In this document: one piece after another, positions 31,802 through 42,595 of the stretch
Numbering within the stretch: position 1 is the first letter of the stretch
Layout of the letters: every line of letters starts with the position of its first letter
Source of the DNA: Dongia_A sp039808885
Lineage (GTDB): Bacteria; Pseudomonadota; Alphaproteobacteria; Dongiales; Dongiaceae
NCBI GenBank assembly: GCA_039808885.1
Contig: JBDHTX010000020.1
Span: forward strand, 1-64,000
Direction: 5' to 3'
DNA: 64,000 nt
Notes under the pieces: generated by a model
Told to the model about the DNA's origin: nothing
What the model saw: the letters and a program-made list of their open reading frames with translations, nothing else
Database searches by the model: none
Program-made: the position numbers and the translations under genes

Positions 31802-32710
31802 ATGGAAATCAGCCGCGCCGATCTTGCCGATTTCGCCTATTTTCTCGCGATCGCCCGAAATCGAAGCTTTCGGCGCGCAGCGCAGGCATTGGGCGTCACG
31901 ACATCCGCCCTGAGTCATGCCATGACCGCCCTCGAGGCCCGTCGCGGCGTGCGATTATTGAACAGAACCACTAGGAGCGTAACGCTCACGGCCGCCGGCG
32001 AAGAGCTGCTCGCCCGGATCGCGGGGCCATTGGAAGCGATTGGGGAGGCATCGGAAAACCTGAACCGCTACCGCGACGCGCCTGCGGGCCGCGTCAGGAT
32101 CAGTGTGCCCGAGGACGCAGCCGCGCTGTTGCTCAATCCCGTGATGCCGACCTTCATCGAGCGTTATCCCGATGTCGAGGTCGATATCAGCGTCAGCAAC
32201 CGGCTGATCGATGTGATCGGGAGCGGCTTCGATGCCGGCATCCGTTACGGCGGCACTGTTCCAGAAGATATGATTGCACAGCGCCTGTCCGCGGACATCC
32301 GCTGGGTTGCCGCCGCCGCGCCGTCCTACCTGAAGCGTTTCGGAGCACCGAAAACGCCAGATGACCTGCAGCGGCATCGATGCATCCGCATCCGTCTGGG
32401 CAATGGTCAGCTCTATCAATGGGAGTTTGACAAGGGAGATGACTCGATTGCCGTGGTGGCTCCTGGCCCCCTGACAGTGGATGCGTCCCAGGCCGCTCTT
32501 GGTCTCGGCTTACGCGGTTGCGGGATCATCTATGGCAGCGAACCGGTCTTCCGGCCGCATTTCGCAAGTGGCGTCCTTCAGCCCGTTCTGAATGACTGGG
32601 CCACGACGGGCGAAGGGTTTCACATCTACTACTCCGGCCGCCGTCAGGTTCCGACCGGACTGCGCCTGCTCGTCGAACTCATCCGGGAGATGCGCCCGCT
32701 CGGGCTCTAG
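31802..32710 (+). CDS. LysR-family transcriptional regulator
   Basis: This is a 302-residue regulator. The N-terminal winged helix (about 4-62) has the LysR pattern FLAIARNRSFRRAAQALGVTTSALS-HAMTALEARRGVRLLNRTTRSV. The C-terminal half is a periplasmic-binding-fold effector domain (about 90-300). The gene is divergent from the cupin-tautomerase-reductase operon, the usual arrangement for the target of such a regulator. The family is certain; the ligand is unknown. Confidence 0.93.
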   Translation: MEISRADLADFAYFLAIARNRSFRRAAQALGVTTSALSHAMTALEARRGVRLLNRTTRSVTLTAAGEELLARIAGPLEAIGEASENLNRYRDAPAGRVRISVPEDAAALLLNPVMPTFIERYPDVEVDISVSNRLIDVIGSGFDAGIRYGGTVPEDMIAQRLSADIRWVAAAAPSYLKRFGAPKTPDDLQRHRCIRIRLGNGQLYQWEFDKGDDSIAVVAPGPLTVDASQAALGLGLRGCGIIYGSEPVFRPHFASGVLQPVLNDWATTGEGFHIYYSGRRQVPTGLRLLVELIREMRPLGL

Positions 32711-32781
32711 GCGAGGACGCACGCGACGGTCCCGCGAGACGCGCTTCACAGGCCCCCGTGAGACAGCACGCGGCGGCGACG

Positions 32782-34242
32782 CTACCCCGCCAGCTTCGCC
32801 TTCAGCCGTTCGTTCAAGAGCGCCGGGTTGGCCTTGCCGCCGGTTGCTTTCATCACCTGGCCGACAAAGAAGCCCAGGAGCTTGTCCTTGCCGCCGCGGT
32901 ATTCGGCGACCTTGTCGGCGTTCTTGGCCATGATGTCGTCGATCGCGGCATCGATGGCCCCGGTGTCGGTCACCTGGCGCAGGCCCTTGCTCTCGACGAT
33001 GTCCTTCGCCGCCTTGCCGGTCTCGAACATCTCGGCGAAGACGTCCTTGGCGATGCGGCCAGAGATGGTGTTGTCCGAGATGAGGTCGATGAGCCCGCCG
33101 AGCGATTCCGCGGAGACGGGCGAGTCCGTGATCGACTTGCCGGCCTTGTTCAACAGGCCGAACAGCTCCGAGCTCACCCAGTTGGAGGCGAGCTTGGCGT
33201 CGCGGCCCTTGGCCACCGCCTCGAAGAAATCGGCGCTCTCCTTCTCGCCCACCAGCACGCCGGCGTCGTAGTCGCTGAGGCCCAGATCCTTCACGAAGCG
33301 CGCCCGCTTGGCGTCCGGCAATTCCGGCAAGGTCGCCTTGATCTCGTTCACCCACTTCGGGTCGAGGATCAGCGGCAGCAGGTCCGGGTCCGGGAAATAG
33401 CGGTAGTCATGCGCATGCTCCTTCGAGCGCATCGAGCGCGTCACGCCCTTGCCCGGATCGTAGAGCCGCGTCTCCTGCTTGATCGCGCCGCCCTCCTCGA
33501 TCACCTCGATCTGGCGCCGCGCCTCGTATTCGATCGCCTGCTGCACGTAGCGGATCGAGTTCACGTTCTTGATCTCGCAGCGCGTGCCGAGCGGATCGCC
33601 CGGCTTCCGGACCGAGACGTTGACGTCGCAGCGCATGGAGCCTTCGTCCATGTTGCCGTCGCAGGTGCCGAGATAGCGCAGGATCGAGCGCAGCTTCTTC
33701 AGATACGCCGCCGCCTCCTCGGCCGAGCGCATGTCCGGCTCCGACACGATCTCCATCAACGCAACGCCGGCGCGATTCAGATCGATGTAGCTCTTGGTCG
33801 GGTGCTGGTCGTGCAGGCTCTTGCCCGCATCCTGCTCGAGATGCAGGCGGGTGATGCCGACCTCGCGCTTCTGCCCTTCCGGCAGGTCGAGGATGATGGT
33901 GCCCTTGCCGACGATGGGCTGGGTGTACTGCGAGATCTGGTAGCCGGCCGGCAGGTCGGCGTAGAAATAGTTCTTCCGGTCGAACACCGATTTCAGGTTG
34001 ATCTCCGCCTGCAGGCCGAGGCCGGTCTTCACCGCCTGCTCGACGCATTTGCGGTTGATCACCGGCAGCATGCCGGGCATCGCGGCGTCGACCAGGCTGA
34101 CCTGCGTGTTGGGCTCGGCGCCGAAGGTGGTGGCGGCGCCGGAGAACAGCTTGGATTCCGAGATCACCTGGGCGTGGACTTCGAGGCCGAGGATGATCTC
34201 CCACTTGCCGGTGCGCCCCTCGATCAGATCCTTCTCGCTCAT
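32782..34242 (-). CDS. gatB: Aspartyl/glutamyl-tRNA amidotransferase subunit B
   Basis: This 486-residue GatB opens MSEKDLIEGRTGKWEIILGL, followed by the EVHAQV segment. The kinase-like domain includes the SLVDAAMPGMLPVIN and DLPAGYQISQYTQPI patterns, and the C-terminal GatB/YqeY helical domain is present. With GatA and GatC it amidates Glu-tRNA(Gln) and Asp-tRNA(Asn). The gene begins two bases after the gatA stop on the minus strand, third in gatC-gatA-gatB order. Confidence 0.98.
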   Translation of the reverse strand: MSEKDLIEGRTGKWEIILGLEVHAQVISESKLFSGAATTFGAEPNTQVSLVDAAMPGMLPVINRKCVEQAVKTGLGLQAEINLKSVFDRKNYFYADLPAGYQISQYTQPIVGKGTIILDLPEGQKREVGITRLHLEQDAGKSLHDQHPTKSYIDLNRAGVALMEIVSEPDMRSAEEAAAYLKKLRSILRYLGTCDGNMDEGSMRCDVNVSVRKPGDPLGTRCEIKNVNSIRYVQQAIEYEARRQIEVIEEGGAIKQETRLYDPGKGVTRSMRSKEHAHDYRYFPDPDLLPLILDPKWVNEIKATLPELPDAKRARFVKDLGLSDYDAGVLVGEKESADFFEAVAKGRDAKLASNWVSSELFGLLNKAGKSITDSPVSAESLGGLIDLISDNTISGRIAKDVFAEMFETGKAAKDIVESKGLRQVTDTGAIDAAIDDIMAKNADKVAEYRGGKDKLLGFFVGQVMKATGGKANPALLNERLKAKLAG

Positions 34243-34244
34243 GA

Positions 34245-35720
34245 TCAGAATCCCTCCGGCTTGGCTTTGAACCCGGCGCTGCTTTCGATCACGCCGGCGA
34301 CCTTGAACAGGGTCTCCTCGTCGAAGGCGCGGCCGATCAGCTGCAGGCCGAGCGGCAGGCCTTTCGAATCAAGCCCGGCGGGCACCGAGATGCCGGGAAG
34401 ACCCGCGAGGTTCACGGTCACGGTGAAGACGTCGTTCAGGTACATCTGCACCGGATCGTCGGTATTCTCGCCCTCGGCGAAGGCCGCCGTCGGCGTCGAC
34501 GGGGTCAGGACCGCGTCGACCTCCTTGTAGGCCTCCTCGAAGTCGCGGGCGATCAGCGCCCGCAGCTTCTGCGCCTTCACGTAATAGGCGTCGTAGTAGC
34601 CGGCGGAAAGCACATAGGTGCCGATCAGGATGCGGCGCTTCACTTCCTTGCCGAAACCCTCGGCGCGCGTGCGCTCGTACATGTCGTCCAGGGATTCGCC
34701 CGGCACGCGCAGGCCGAAGCGCACGCCGTCATAGCGCGCGAGGTTGGAGGAGGCTTCCGCCGGCGCGATGATGTAATAGGTCGGCAGCGCATATTTGGTG
34801 TGCGGCAGGGAGATCTCCTTGATCTCCGCCCCGGCCTTCTTCAGCCATTCGGCGCCATCGGCCCACAATTTCTCGATCTCCGGCGCCATGCCGTCGAGGC
34901 GGTATTCCTTCGGAATGCCGATCTTCATGCCGCGGATATCGCCGGTGATGGCCTTGGCGTAATCCGGCACCGGCAGATCGACCGAGGTGGAATCCTTCGC
35001 ATCGTAGCCGGCCATCGCGCCCAGCATCAGCGCGCAATCCTTCACGCTGCGCGCCATCGGCCCGGCCTGGTCCAGCGACGAGGCGAAGGCGACGATGCCC
35101 CAGCGCGAGCAGCGGCCATAGGTCGGCTTGATGCCGACGGTGCCGGTGAAGGCGGCGGGCTGGCGGATCGAGCCGCCGGTGTCGGTTGCGGTGGCGCCGA
35201 AGGCCATGCGCGCGGCGACGGCAGCGGCCGAGCCGCCGGAGGACCCGCCGGGCACCAGGCGCCGGTTGTCGCCGCGCCGCTTCCACGGATTGCCGACGCC
35301 GCCGTAATAGGAGGTGAGATTGCTGGAGCCCATGGCGAACTCGTCCATGTTCACCTTGCCCAGCATGACGGCACCCGCCTTCCACAGATTGGCGGTGACG
35401 GTCGATTCATAGGGCGGCTTGAAGCCCTCGAGGATGTGCGAGCCGGCGGTGGTCTGCACGCCCTCGGTGCAGAACAGATCCTTGATCGCCAGCGGAATGC
35501 CGTCGAGCAGGCCCTTGGCATCGCCCTTGGCGCGGCGCGCGTCGGCGGCCGCCGCCATCGCCCGCGCCTTCTCCGGCGTCTCGACGATGAAGGCGTTGAG
35601 GTCGCGATGCTTCGCCATCGCGGCGAGGCTCGCCTCGGTCAGCTCCTTCGAGGAGAAGCTCTTCTTGCCCAGGCCATCGAGCGCTTCGCCGATGGTCAGG
35701 CCGGTAAGTTCAGTGCTCAT
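34245..35720 (-). CDS. gatA: Aspartyl/glutamyl-tRNA amidotransferase subunit A
   Basis: This 491-residue amidase-signature protein has the catalytic Lys in AIKDLFCTEG, then the Gly-Ser-rich loop GGSSGGSAAAVAARM, with the nucleophile region TDTGGSIRQPA. It is the glutamine-hydrolysing subunit of GatCAB. Its start overlaps the gatC stop by four bases (ATGA), and gatB follows after two bases. Confidence 0.98.
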   Translation of the reverse strand: MSTELTGLTIGEALDGLGKKSFSSKELTEASLAAMAKHRDLNAFIVETPEKARAMAAAADARRAKGDAKGLLDGIPLAIKDLFCTEGVQTTAGSHILEGFKPPYESTVTANLWKAGAVMLGKVNMDEFAMGSSNLTSYYGGVGNPWKRRGDNRRLVPGGSSGGSAAAVAARMAFGATATDTGGSIRQPAAFTGTVGIKPTYGRCSRWGIVAFASSLDQAGPMARSVKDCALMLGAMAGYDAKDSTSVDLPVPDYAKAITGDIRGMKIGIPKEYRLDGMAPEIEKLWADGAEWLKKAGAEIKEISLPHTKYALPTYYIIAPAEASSNLARYDGVRFGLRVPGESLDDMYERTRAEGFGKEVKRRILIGTYVLSAGYYDAYYVKAQKLRALIARDFEEAYKEVDAVLTPSTPTAAFAEGENTDDPVQMYLNDVFTVTVNLAGLPGISVPAGLDSKGLPLGLQLIGRAFDEETLFKVAGVIESSAGFKAKPEGF

Positions 35721-36004
35721 TCCACCACCTTCGGAACGGTGAAGAAGCCGTGCGCCGCGTCGGGCGCATTGGCCAGGATCTTGTCGGGATAGCCGCCGTC
35801 GGTGACGGCATCCGCGCGTTGCGGCAGGTTGCGGTGGAGCACGCCTGCCATCGGCTCGATCCCGGTGGTGTCGACTTCGTTCAGTTGCTCGATCCAGGTC
35901 ATGATGCCGTTCAGCTCTTGCGCCAGGCCGGGTAGATCCTCAGCCGGCACGCGGATGCGCGCCAGGGTGGCGATATGCGCAACGGTCTTGCTGTCCAGCG
36001 ACAT
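35717..36004 (-). CDS. gatC: Aspartyl/glutamyl-tRNA amidotransferase subunit C
   Basis: This 95-residue protein (MSLDSKTVAHIATLARIRV) has the typical helical N-terminus and the conserved NEVDTTGIEPMAG and RADAVTDGG segments. It is the structural linker of the GatCAB complex. It is the first gene of the gat operon and lies 69 bases downstream of the LysE-family gene on the same strand. Confidence 0.97.
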   Translation of the reverse strand: MSLDSKTVAHIATLARIRVPAEDLPGLAQELNGIMTWIEQLNEVDTTGIEPMAGVLHRNLPQRADAVTDGGYPDKILANAPDAAHGFFTVPKVVE

Positions 36005-36073
36005 GGGAATCTCAAGCGTTTCCGGGGTTAAAGGGGGTGCGCCGCCCTGCTCGGGCGGGGCGGGCGGAAGCTA

Positions 36074-36730
36074 TCACCGGGCCAGGGCCTCCGCAACCAG
36101 CGGATAGCCGATGGTGTAGAGGCCGAAAGCGACGATCGCCGAGCCGGTGATGCGGTTGATCCACAGCATCGTGCTGTGGTCGATGCGATGGCGGATCAGG
36201 CCGACGATGCCGGACAGGGTCAGCCACCACCCCGCCGAGCCGATGAAGACGCCCAGCAGCAGGGCCGGGATGGCGTCCACCGAAAAGCCGATGATGCCGG
36301 AGAGGCCGGCGAAGATGCCGGCGAAGGACAGGATCGTGGTCGGGTTGGCCAGGGTCAGGACCAGGGTCATGCCGAAATCGGCGAGCAGGCCCTGGGGCAC
36401 TTCCTGGGTCTCCGCCTTGGCCAGGTTGGGTTCCTTGCGCGCCAGGTTGGCGCCGAGCAGGACCAGGAATGCGCCGCCGATCAGGCGGAACCACATCAGC
36501 TCCGCATTGAGGAAGGCGCCCACCAGATTGACGCCATAGGCTCCGACGCCGGCGAAGATCGTGTCGGCCACGGCGGCGCCCAAGCCGGCGCAGAAGCCGG
36601 CGATGCGGCCGCGCTCCAGCGTGGTGCGGATGCACAGCACGCCGATCGGCCCGACCGGCGCCGCCACGCCGAAACCGATGGCGGCCCCTTTCACCAGCAT
36701 CCAGATGGAGGCCCACAGAAATTCAAGCAT
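36074..36730 (-). CDS. LysE-family amino acid exporter
   Basis: This 218-residue multi-pass membrane protein opens MLEFLWASIWMLVKGAAIGF, followed by the family signature GVAAPVGPIGVLCIRTTLERG. About six hydrophobic helices are visible, with a helical hairpin carrying the conserved P and N residues in LTLANPTTILSF. The family exports basic or hydrophobic amino acids. No ribosome site precedes the ATG at 36730, which lies inside a tandem repeat; a start at 36697 (MLVKGAAIG) is possible. An Lrp/AsnC regulator is directly upstream on the same strand, a common regulator-exporter pairing. Confidence 0.88.
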   Translation of the reverse strand: MLEFLWASIWMLVKGAAIGFGVAAPVGPIGVLCIRTTLERGRIAGFCAGLGAAVADTIFAGVGAYGVNLVGAFLNAELMWFRLIGGAFLVLLGANLARKEPNLAKAETQEVPQGLLADFGMTLVLTLANPTTILSFAGIFAGLSGIIGFSVDAIPALLLGVFIGSAGWWLTLSGIVGLIRHRIDHSTMLWINRITGSAIVAFGLYTIGYPLVAEALAR

Positions 36731-36823
36731 TGGGAAACTCAGGCATTGGGAAACTCAGGCATTGGGAAACTCAGGTATTGAAAGACTCTTGCATCGAAAG
36801 ACTTTGGCATTGGAAGACTCAGG
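36728..36823. repeat. Six-copy 16-bp tandem repeat between lrp and lysE genes
   Basis: Six consecutive 16-base units start at 36728, 36744, 36760, 36776, 36792 and 36808. The first three are identical, CATTGGGAAACTCAGG; the others carry two to four changes. The array begins at the LysE start codon and ends over the stop codon of the Lrp gene, so it makes up the whole gap. On the minus strand each intact unit carries an ATG, but only the first matches the exporter reading frame; the unit that would be in frame (36776) has lost its ATG. Confidence 0.9.
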
Positions 36824-37316
36824 CGCTGCGGTCGGACCTGAGGATCGGACCGACCACGTCGCCGGTTTGCGGCGCGGACAGAATATGCGTCTCCTTGCTT
36901 GAGGACAGGGCGATCAGGGTCTGGGTGCGGCCGATACCCTTCACTGCCTTTAGCCTTTCCATCAGGAAGCGTTCAAGCTGCGCGGTGTCGCGGAGCCGCA
37001 GTTTCAGCAGATAGGAGAATTCGCCGGTGACGTGGTGGCATTCGAGCACTTCCGGAGCCATCTTCATGGTGCTGCGGAATTCCGCCTCCGCCGCGGCGTC
37101 TTCGACCACGACCAGGATGAAGGCCAGCAGTTTCAGGTCGATGGCGACGGGGTCGATCTCCGCCGTCATCCGGCGCACCACCCCTTTGGCGCGGAGCCGC
37201 TTCAGCCGGTCATTGACCGAAGAGGCGGCCAGACCGACGGCAGCGCCGATCTCGGCATAGGTCAGCGACCCATCCGACTGGATACAGTCGAGTATTTTTC
37301 GGTCTATTGCGTCCAT
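36819..37316 (-). CDS. Lrp/AsnC-family transcriptional regulator
   Basis: This is a 165-residue regulator. The N-terminal helix-turn-helix (MDAIDRKILDCIQSDGSLTY-AEIGAAVGLAASSVNDRLKRL) is followed by a C-terminal RAM/ligand-binding domain (about 70-145, with CHHVTGEFSYLLKLRLRD). The C-terminal tail (from about 146) is longer than usual for the family. The start has no Shine-Dalgarno sequence; a TTACGTAA dyad lies directly upstream (37317-37324). The LysE exporter follows after the tandem repeat and is the likely target. Confidence 0.92.
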   Translation of the reverse strand: MDAIDRKILDCIQSDGSLTYAEIGAAVGLAASSVNDRLKRLRAKGVVRRMTAEIDPVAIDLKLLAFILVVVEDAAAEAEFRSTMKMAPEVLECHHVTGEFSYLLKLRLRDTAQLERFLMERLKAVKGIGRTQTLIALSSSKETHILSAPQTGDVVGPILRSDRSA

Positions 37317-37676
37317 TTACGTAATTTATCCGGAAAAAAATCAACTTTCCCATTTTATATACGAGGGGCGCGCCTTGAACAAGCGCCGCGCGGGGTCCGC
37401 CAAAAAATGTCGCCTCGCCCGACGGTTGGAACGGCCCTGGTCCCCGGCGGCTCTGCAAGCCGTCGCGCAACCCCCGGCCGGCCGGCGGCCACCGGGTCCC
37501 GCGGCGCGGCGATTGACCAAGGGCGGCCACGCGGATCATGGGGCGACGCGCGCAGCGCATCCGCGCCGCCAAGTCGCGAATCAGCGACGATATGAACCTA
37601 TAGCCCTGACATCGCCACAAACGGGCGATAGACTCTCCCGCAACGGCCGCGCGACGGCCATGGATCGGAAACAGAG
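37317..37676. other. Divergent intergenic region with AT-rich promoter stretch
   Basis: These 360 bases separate the divergent Lrp and secreted-hypothetical genes. The left end is AT-rich for this genome (about 37317-37365), with the 8-base dyad TTACGTAA touching the lrp start codon and runs of A and T that could hold the lrp promoter. The rest is GC-rich without a convincing gene; a short 101-codon frame (37375-37680) has no family features and a strongly biased composition. Confidence 0.55.
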
Positions 37677-38201
37677 ATGATGTCGAAACTTGCCCGCCGC
37701 CTGCGTCTGACCCTGGCGCTCTGGTTCGCCGCCTTGGCTGTGGCGCCCGCTTTGGCTCCAGGCGCCGCCTTGGCCGACACGCCCGGCCTCAGCGTCCCCG
37801 AGGCCGCCCCGACCGACGTGGCGCCGGACGCCCGGGCGATCACCGATGCGGCGGAGGCCAAGCGCATCCTCGACGACCTCACCATCTATGGCCGCTATGC
37901 CGATGGCGAGAACTGGATCGAATACCACTTGCCGGACGGCCGCACCGCCTATTGGGAAAAGGGCTGCACCTATCCGGGCAAGTGGTGGCTGGAGAACGGC
38001 CAGGTCTGCTACGCCTATCCGAACTACCACGACAACGCGCCGAACTGTTTCATCCTCTATCAGCGGCCGAGCGGCGAGATCCAGTTCGCCGCCATCGCCG
38101 ATGCCGGCTTTTCCTATCTCGCCTCGTTTTCGCTGAAGATCGCGCATGGCAACGACGCCGCGTTGCCGATCGGCGCGCTCAGCCCCTGCGTCGGGGCGTG
38201 A
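37677..38201 (+). CDS. Secreted protein of unknown function
   Basis: This is a 174-residue protein with two adjacent ATGs; either may be used. The signal peptide (about 1-34) ends AALA. The mature part has four cysteines (in GCTYPG, QVCYAYP, APNCFILY and SPCVGA) that could form two disulfides. The repeated short aromatic pattern YGRYADGENWIEYHLPDGRTA, then KWWLENGQVCYAYP, looks like a small beta-sandwich domain, similar in style to DUF995-type periplasmic proteins, but I cannot assign it to a family. It faces the PAS/tail-anchor gene. Confidence 0.7.
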   Translation: MMSKLARRLRLTLALWFAALAVAPALAPGAALADTPGLSVPEAAPTDVAPDARAITDAAEAKRILDDLTIYGRYADGENWIEYHLPDGRTAYWEKGCTYPGKWWLENGQVCYAYPNYHDNAPNCFILYQRPSGEIQFAAIADAGFSYLASFSLKIAHGNDAALPIGALSPCVGA

Positions 38202-38219
38202 TACTGTGACTGGGCCCGT

Positions 38220-39104
38220 CTAGGGCATGTAGGCGAGAACGGCGCCCACCGCGCCGCCGATGATCAGGGCCAGCACGCCGAAGGCCACCACCTTCATCAT
38301 GTCGACCGGCGTCGCCGTGCGGTCGAACTCGTCGATATCCTCGCGGATCGCCTCATAGGCGAAAGCGAGCTTCTCGCGGATGGTGGAGCCGGTGCTGCCC
38401 GGCTCGATCTCGACCGTCTTGGAGGTCAGGCCGAGCTCGTCTTCCCTGATGCCCAGGCGGTCGGCGACGCCGCGGATATTGGATTCGAGGGCGTCGGGCG
38501 ACTTGTCGTGCTTGTGCAGCACGCTGAACTCGCCGGGGCCGGACTTCGACGCGGCACCATCCTCGGCCAGGTCGAGGATCGCCGCTTCCAGCTCGGCCTC
38601 GAGCAGGTCGACGTTCTTGCTCTGCAGCTGCGAGCGGCGCTTGCGGTCGCGCAGGGCGGCGATGGCGATGACGGTCAGGTCGAGGGTGGATTCGGATTCC
38701 GCCGCCACCATCTCGATCAGGCGCATCATGCGCTCGTCGTCGGTGAAGCGGGCGGTGAACTTGGCGTCCTTGATCGCCTCCGCCGAAACGCCCGGCCCGG
38801 CGGCGGCGAAGAGCAGCCAGAAGCTTTCCAGCCCGCCGCTCGGCTCCGCCTGCATCACGTAGCTGCGGATGCCGAAAGCGGGCGTCTTCAGATGGATCAG
38901 GCAGCGCGGCGCGACGCTGTTGGGGTTGAGCTTGCGGAAGAAGGTGTGGAAATGCCCGACATCCGCCGGCGTGATGTAGTCGGCGACCGGCTTGCCGATC
39001 ATGCCGCGACCGTCCTGGCCCAGATGCAGCTCCGCCTGGCCACGCACCTCGAGAATGCGGCCGACTCCATCCACCAGGACGGAAATATCCCAAACCTGCG
39101 ACAT
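38220..39104 (-). CDS. PAS-domain protein with C-terminal membrane anchor
   Basis: The ATG at 39104 is used (a GTG lies one codon upstream), giving 294 residues. The N-terminal about 110 residues resemble a PAS domain (VWDISVLVDGVGRILEVRGQ, later ADYITPADVGHFHTFF). A helical middle region (about 125-190) and a charged linker follow. A single hydrophobic helix at the very C-terminus (VVAFGVLALIIGGAVGAVLA) would anchor it in the inner membrane with the PAS in the cytoplasm. There is no output domain. It is monocistronic, upstream of glmS on the same strand. Confidence 0.65.
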   Translation of the reverse strand: MSQVWDISVLVDGVGRILEVRGQAELHLGQDGRGMIGKPVADYITPADVGHFHTFFRKLNPNSVAPRCLIHLKTPAFGIRSYVMQAEPSGGLESFWLLFAAAGPGVSAEAIKDAKFTARFTDDERMMRLIEMVAAESESTLDLTVIAIAALRDRKRRSQLQSKNVDLLEAELEAAILDLAEDGAASKSGPGEFSVLHKHDKSPDALESNIRGVADRLGIREDELGLTSKTVEIEPGSTGSTIREKLAFAYEAIREDIDEFDRTATPVDMMKVVAFGVLALIIGGAVGAVLAYMP

Positions 39105-39216
39105 CACGACCCCGAATACAGAAATACAGGGGATTGTCAGGTCTGATTGGTTAATCCGGCCTTAACATGCCGCCGTCGCGAGGCCGCAAATACTGCCGGT
39201 CCGGCGCGAATTCGCT

Positions 39217-41037
<1,821 letters not shown>

Positions 41038-41043
41038 CGCGTC

Positions 41044-42399
41044 TTAGTCCTTCTTGCTTTTCGGCTTCTGCATTTCGCGGAAGCGTTTTGCCCAGCCGGG
41101 CTTCTCCACCTGCTCGCCGCGGGCGATGGCCAGCGCATCGGGCGCCACGTCGCGGGTGATGACCGACCCGGCGCCGGTGATCGCCCCCTCGCCCACCGTG
41201 ACCGGCGCGACCAGCGAGGTATCCGAGCCGATGAAGGCCCCGGCGCCGATCTGCGTCTTCGCCTTGGTGAAGCCGTCGTAGTTGCAGGTGATGGTGCCGG
41301 CGCCGATATTGGCCTTGGCGCCGATGGTCGCGTCGCCGAGATAGCTGAGGTGATTGGCCTTGGCGCCGGCGCCGAGCTCGGCCTTCTTGAGCTCGACGAA
41401 ATTCCCGACATGCGCCTCATCGCCGATCACCGAGCCGGGGCGGATCCGTGCGAAAGGACCGATGATCGCGCCGGTTCCGATGCGGGCGCCCTCGATGTGG
41501 CAGAAGGCGCGGATCTCGACCCCGTCGGCGATCTCGACGCCGGGCCCGAATTGCACGTTGGGGCCGATGACCACGTCGCTGCCGATCCTGGTGTCGGCGG
41601 CGAAATAGACGGTGGCGGGATCGGTGAGCGTCGCTCCCTCCTCCATCGCGGCGCGGCGCATGCGGTCCTGGAACAGCGCCTCCGCCGCCGCGAGCTCGAC
41701 GCGGCTGTTGACGCCGAGCAATTCTTCCGCCGGCGCCTCGACGAAGGCGCAGACACGCTTGTCCTTGCGCGCATGGGCGATGATGTCGGTCAGGTAGAAC
41801 TCGCCCTTGGCGTTGTTGTTGTCGAGCCGGTCGATCAGCGGCCACAGGGCCGCGCCGTCGATCGCCATGACGCCGGAATTGCACAGGCCGACCGCCCGCT
41901 CCGCCTCGCTCGCGTCCTTGTGCTCGACGATGCGGTCCAGCGTCCCGTCGGCGGCCTGGATCAGGCGGCCGTAGCCGCTGGGATCGGCCGGCCGCATGCC
42001 CAGCACCACCACGGCGGGATTGTCGTCCCGCCGCCGCCGCGCCAGCAGCCGCGTCAACGTGTCGGTGGTGACGAACGGCGTGTCGCCGTACACCACCAGC
42101 ACGTCGCCCGAGAAGCCGCCCAGCGCCGCCCTGGCGCAGCCGACGGCGTGGCCGGTGCCGAGCTGATCGGCCTGGAAGGCCGTCGCGTTGGGCGCCACTT
42201 CCGCCGCCACGTCATCCATGCCGGGAGCGATCACGACCACGGCGCGCTCAAGGCCGAGCGGCGCCAGATTGGCAAGGACGTGGCCGACCAGGGTGCGGCC
42301 GGCGATCCGGTGCATCACCTTGGGCAGGCGCGATTTCATCCGCGTGCCCTTGCCGGCGGCGAGGAGGATGGCGGCGGCGCTCTGTTTTGGCATGGACAT
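41044..42399 (-). CDS. glmU: Bifunctional GlcN-1-P acetyltransferase / UDP-GlcNAc pyrophosphorylase
   Basis: The ATG at 42399 (MSMPKQSAAAILLAAGKG) gives 451 residues, the normal family length; a longer frame upstream has no support. The N-terminal uridyltransferase domain shows LAAGKGTRMKSRLPKVMH; the C-terminal left-handed beta-helix carries hexapeptide repeats and ends ERPGWAKRFREMQKPKSKKD-like. It makes UDP-GlcNAc from GlcN-1-P in two steps for peptidoglycan and LPS. It is adjacent to glmS in one operon and divergent from gph. Confidence 0.97.
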   Translation of the reverse strand: MSMPKQSAAAILLAAGKGTRMKSRLPKVMHRIAGRTLVGHVLANLAPLGLERAVVVIAPGMDDVAAEVAPNATAFQADQLGTGHAVGCARAALGGFSGDVLVVYGDTPFVTTDTLTRLLARRRRDDNPAVVVLGMRPADPSGYGRLIQAADGTLDRIVEHKDASEAERAVGLCNSGVMAIDGAALWPLIDRLDNNNAKGEFYLTDIIAHARKDKRVCAFVEAPAEELLGVNSRVELAAAEALFQDRMRRAAMEEGATLTDPATVYFAADTRIGSDVVIGPNVQFGPGVEIADGVEIRAFCHIEGARIGTGAIIGPFARIRPGSVIGDEAHVGNFVELKKAELGAGAKANHLSYLGDATIGAKANIGAGTITCNYDGFTKAKTQIGAGAFIGSDTSLVAPVTVGEGAITGAGSVITRDVAPDALAIARGEQVEKPGWAKRFREMQKPKSKKD

Positions 42400-42595
42400 A
42401 GGTCTGGCTGGGGGCATCAATCTGGCTGGTTCGGCATAGCGGACTGGTCGGACTCGACTCCGGTGCGCGGGATCGCGGGCCTTGTTGCACCGGGCAGCCG
42501 AAAAATGCCATATCCCCCCACCAACTCCAAGCTGGCCGTGGCGCAGGCCGCGCGCCAGCCCTGACCTCAGGAAACACAAGGAAAACGGCGAAACT

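Noticed and set aside
37375..37680. A 101-codon frame upstream of the secreted hypothetical gene
   Set aside because: It has extreme Arg/Pro/Ala content, no ribosome site and no recognisable features.
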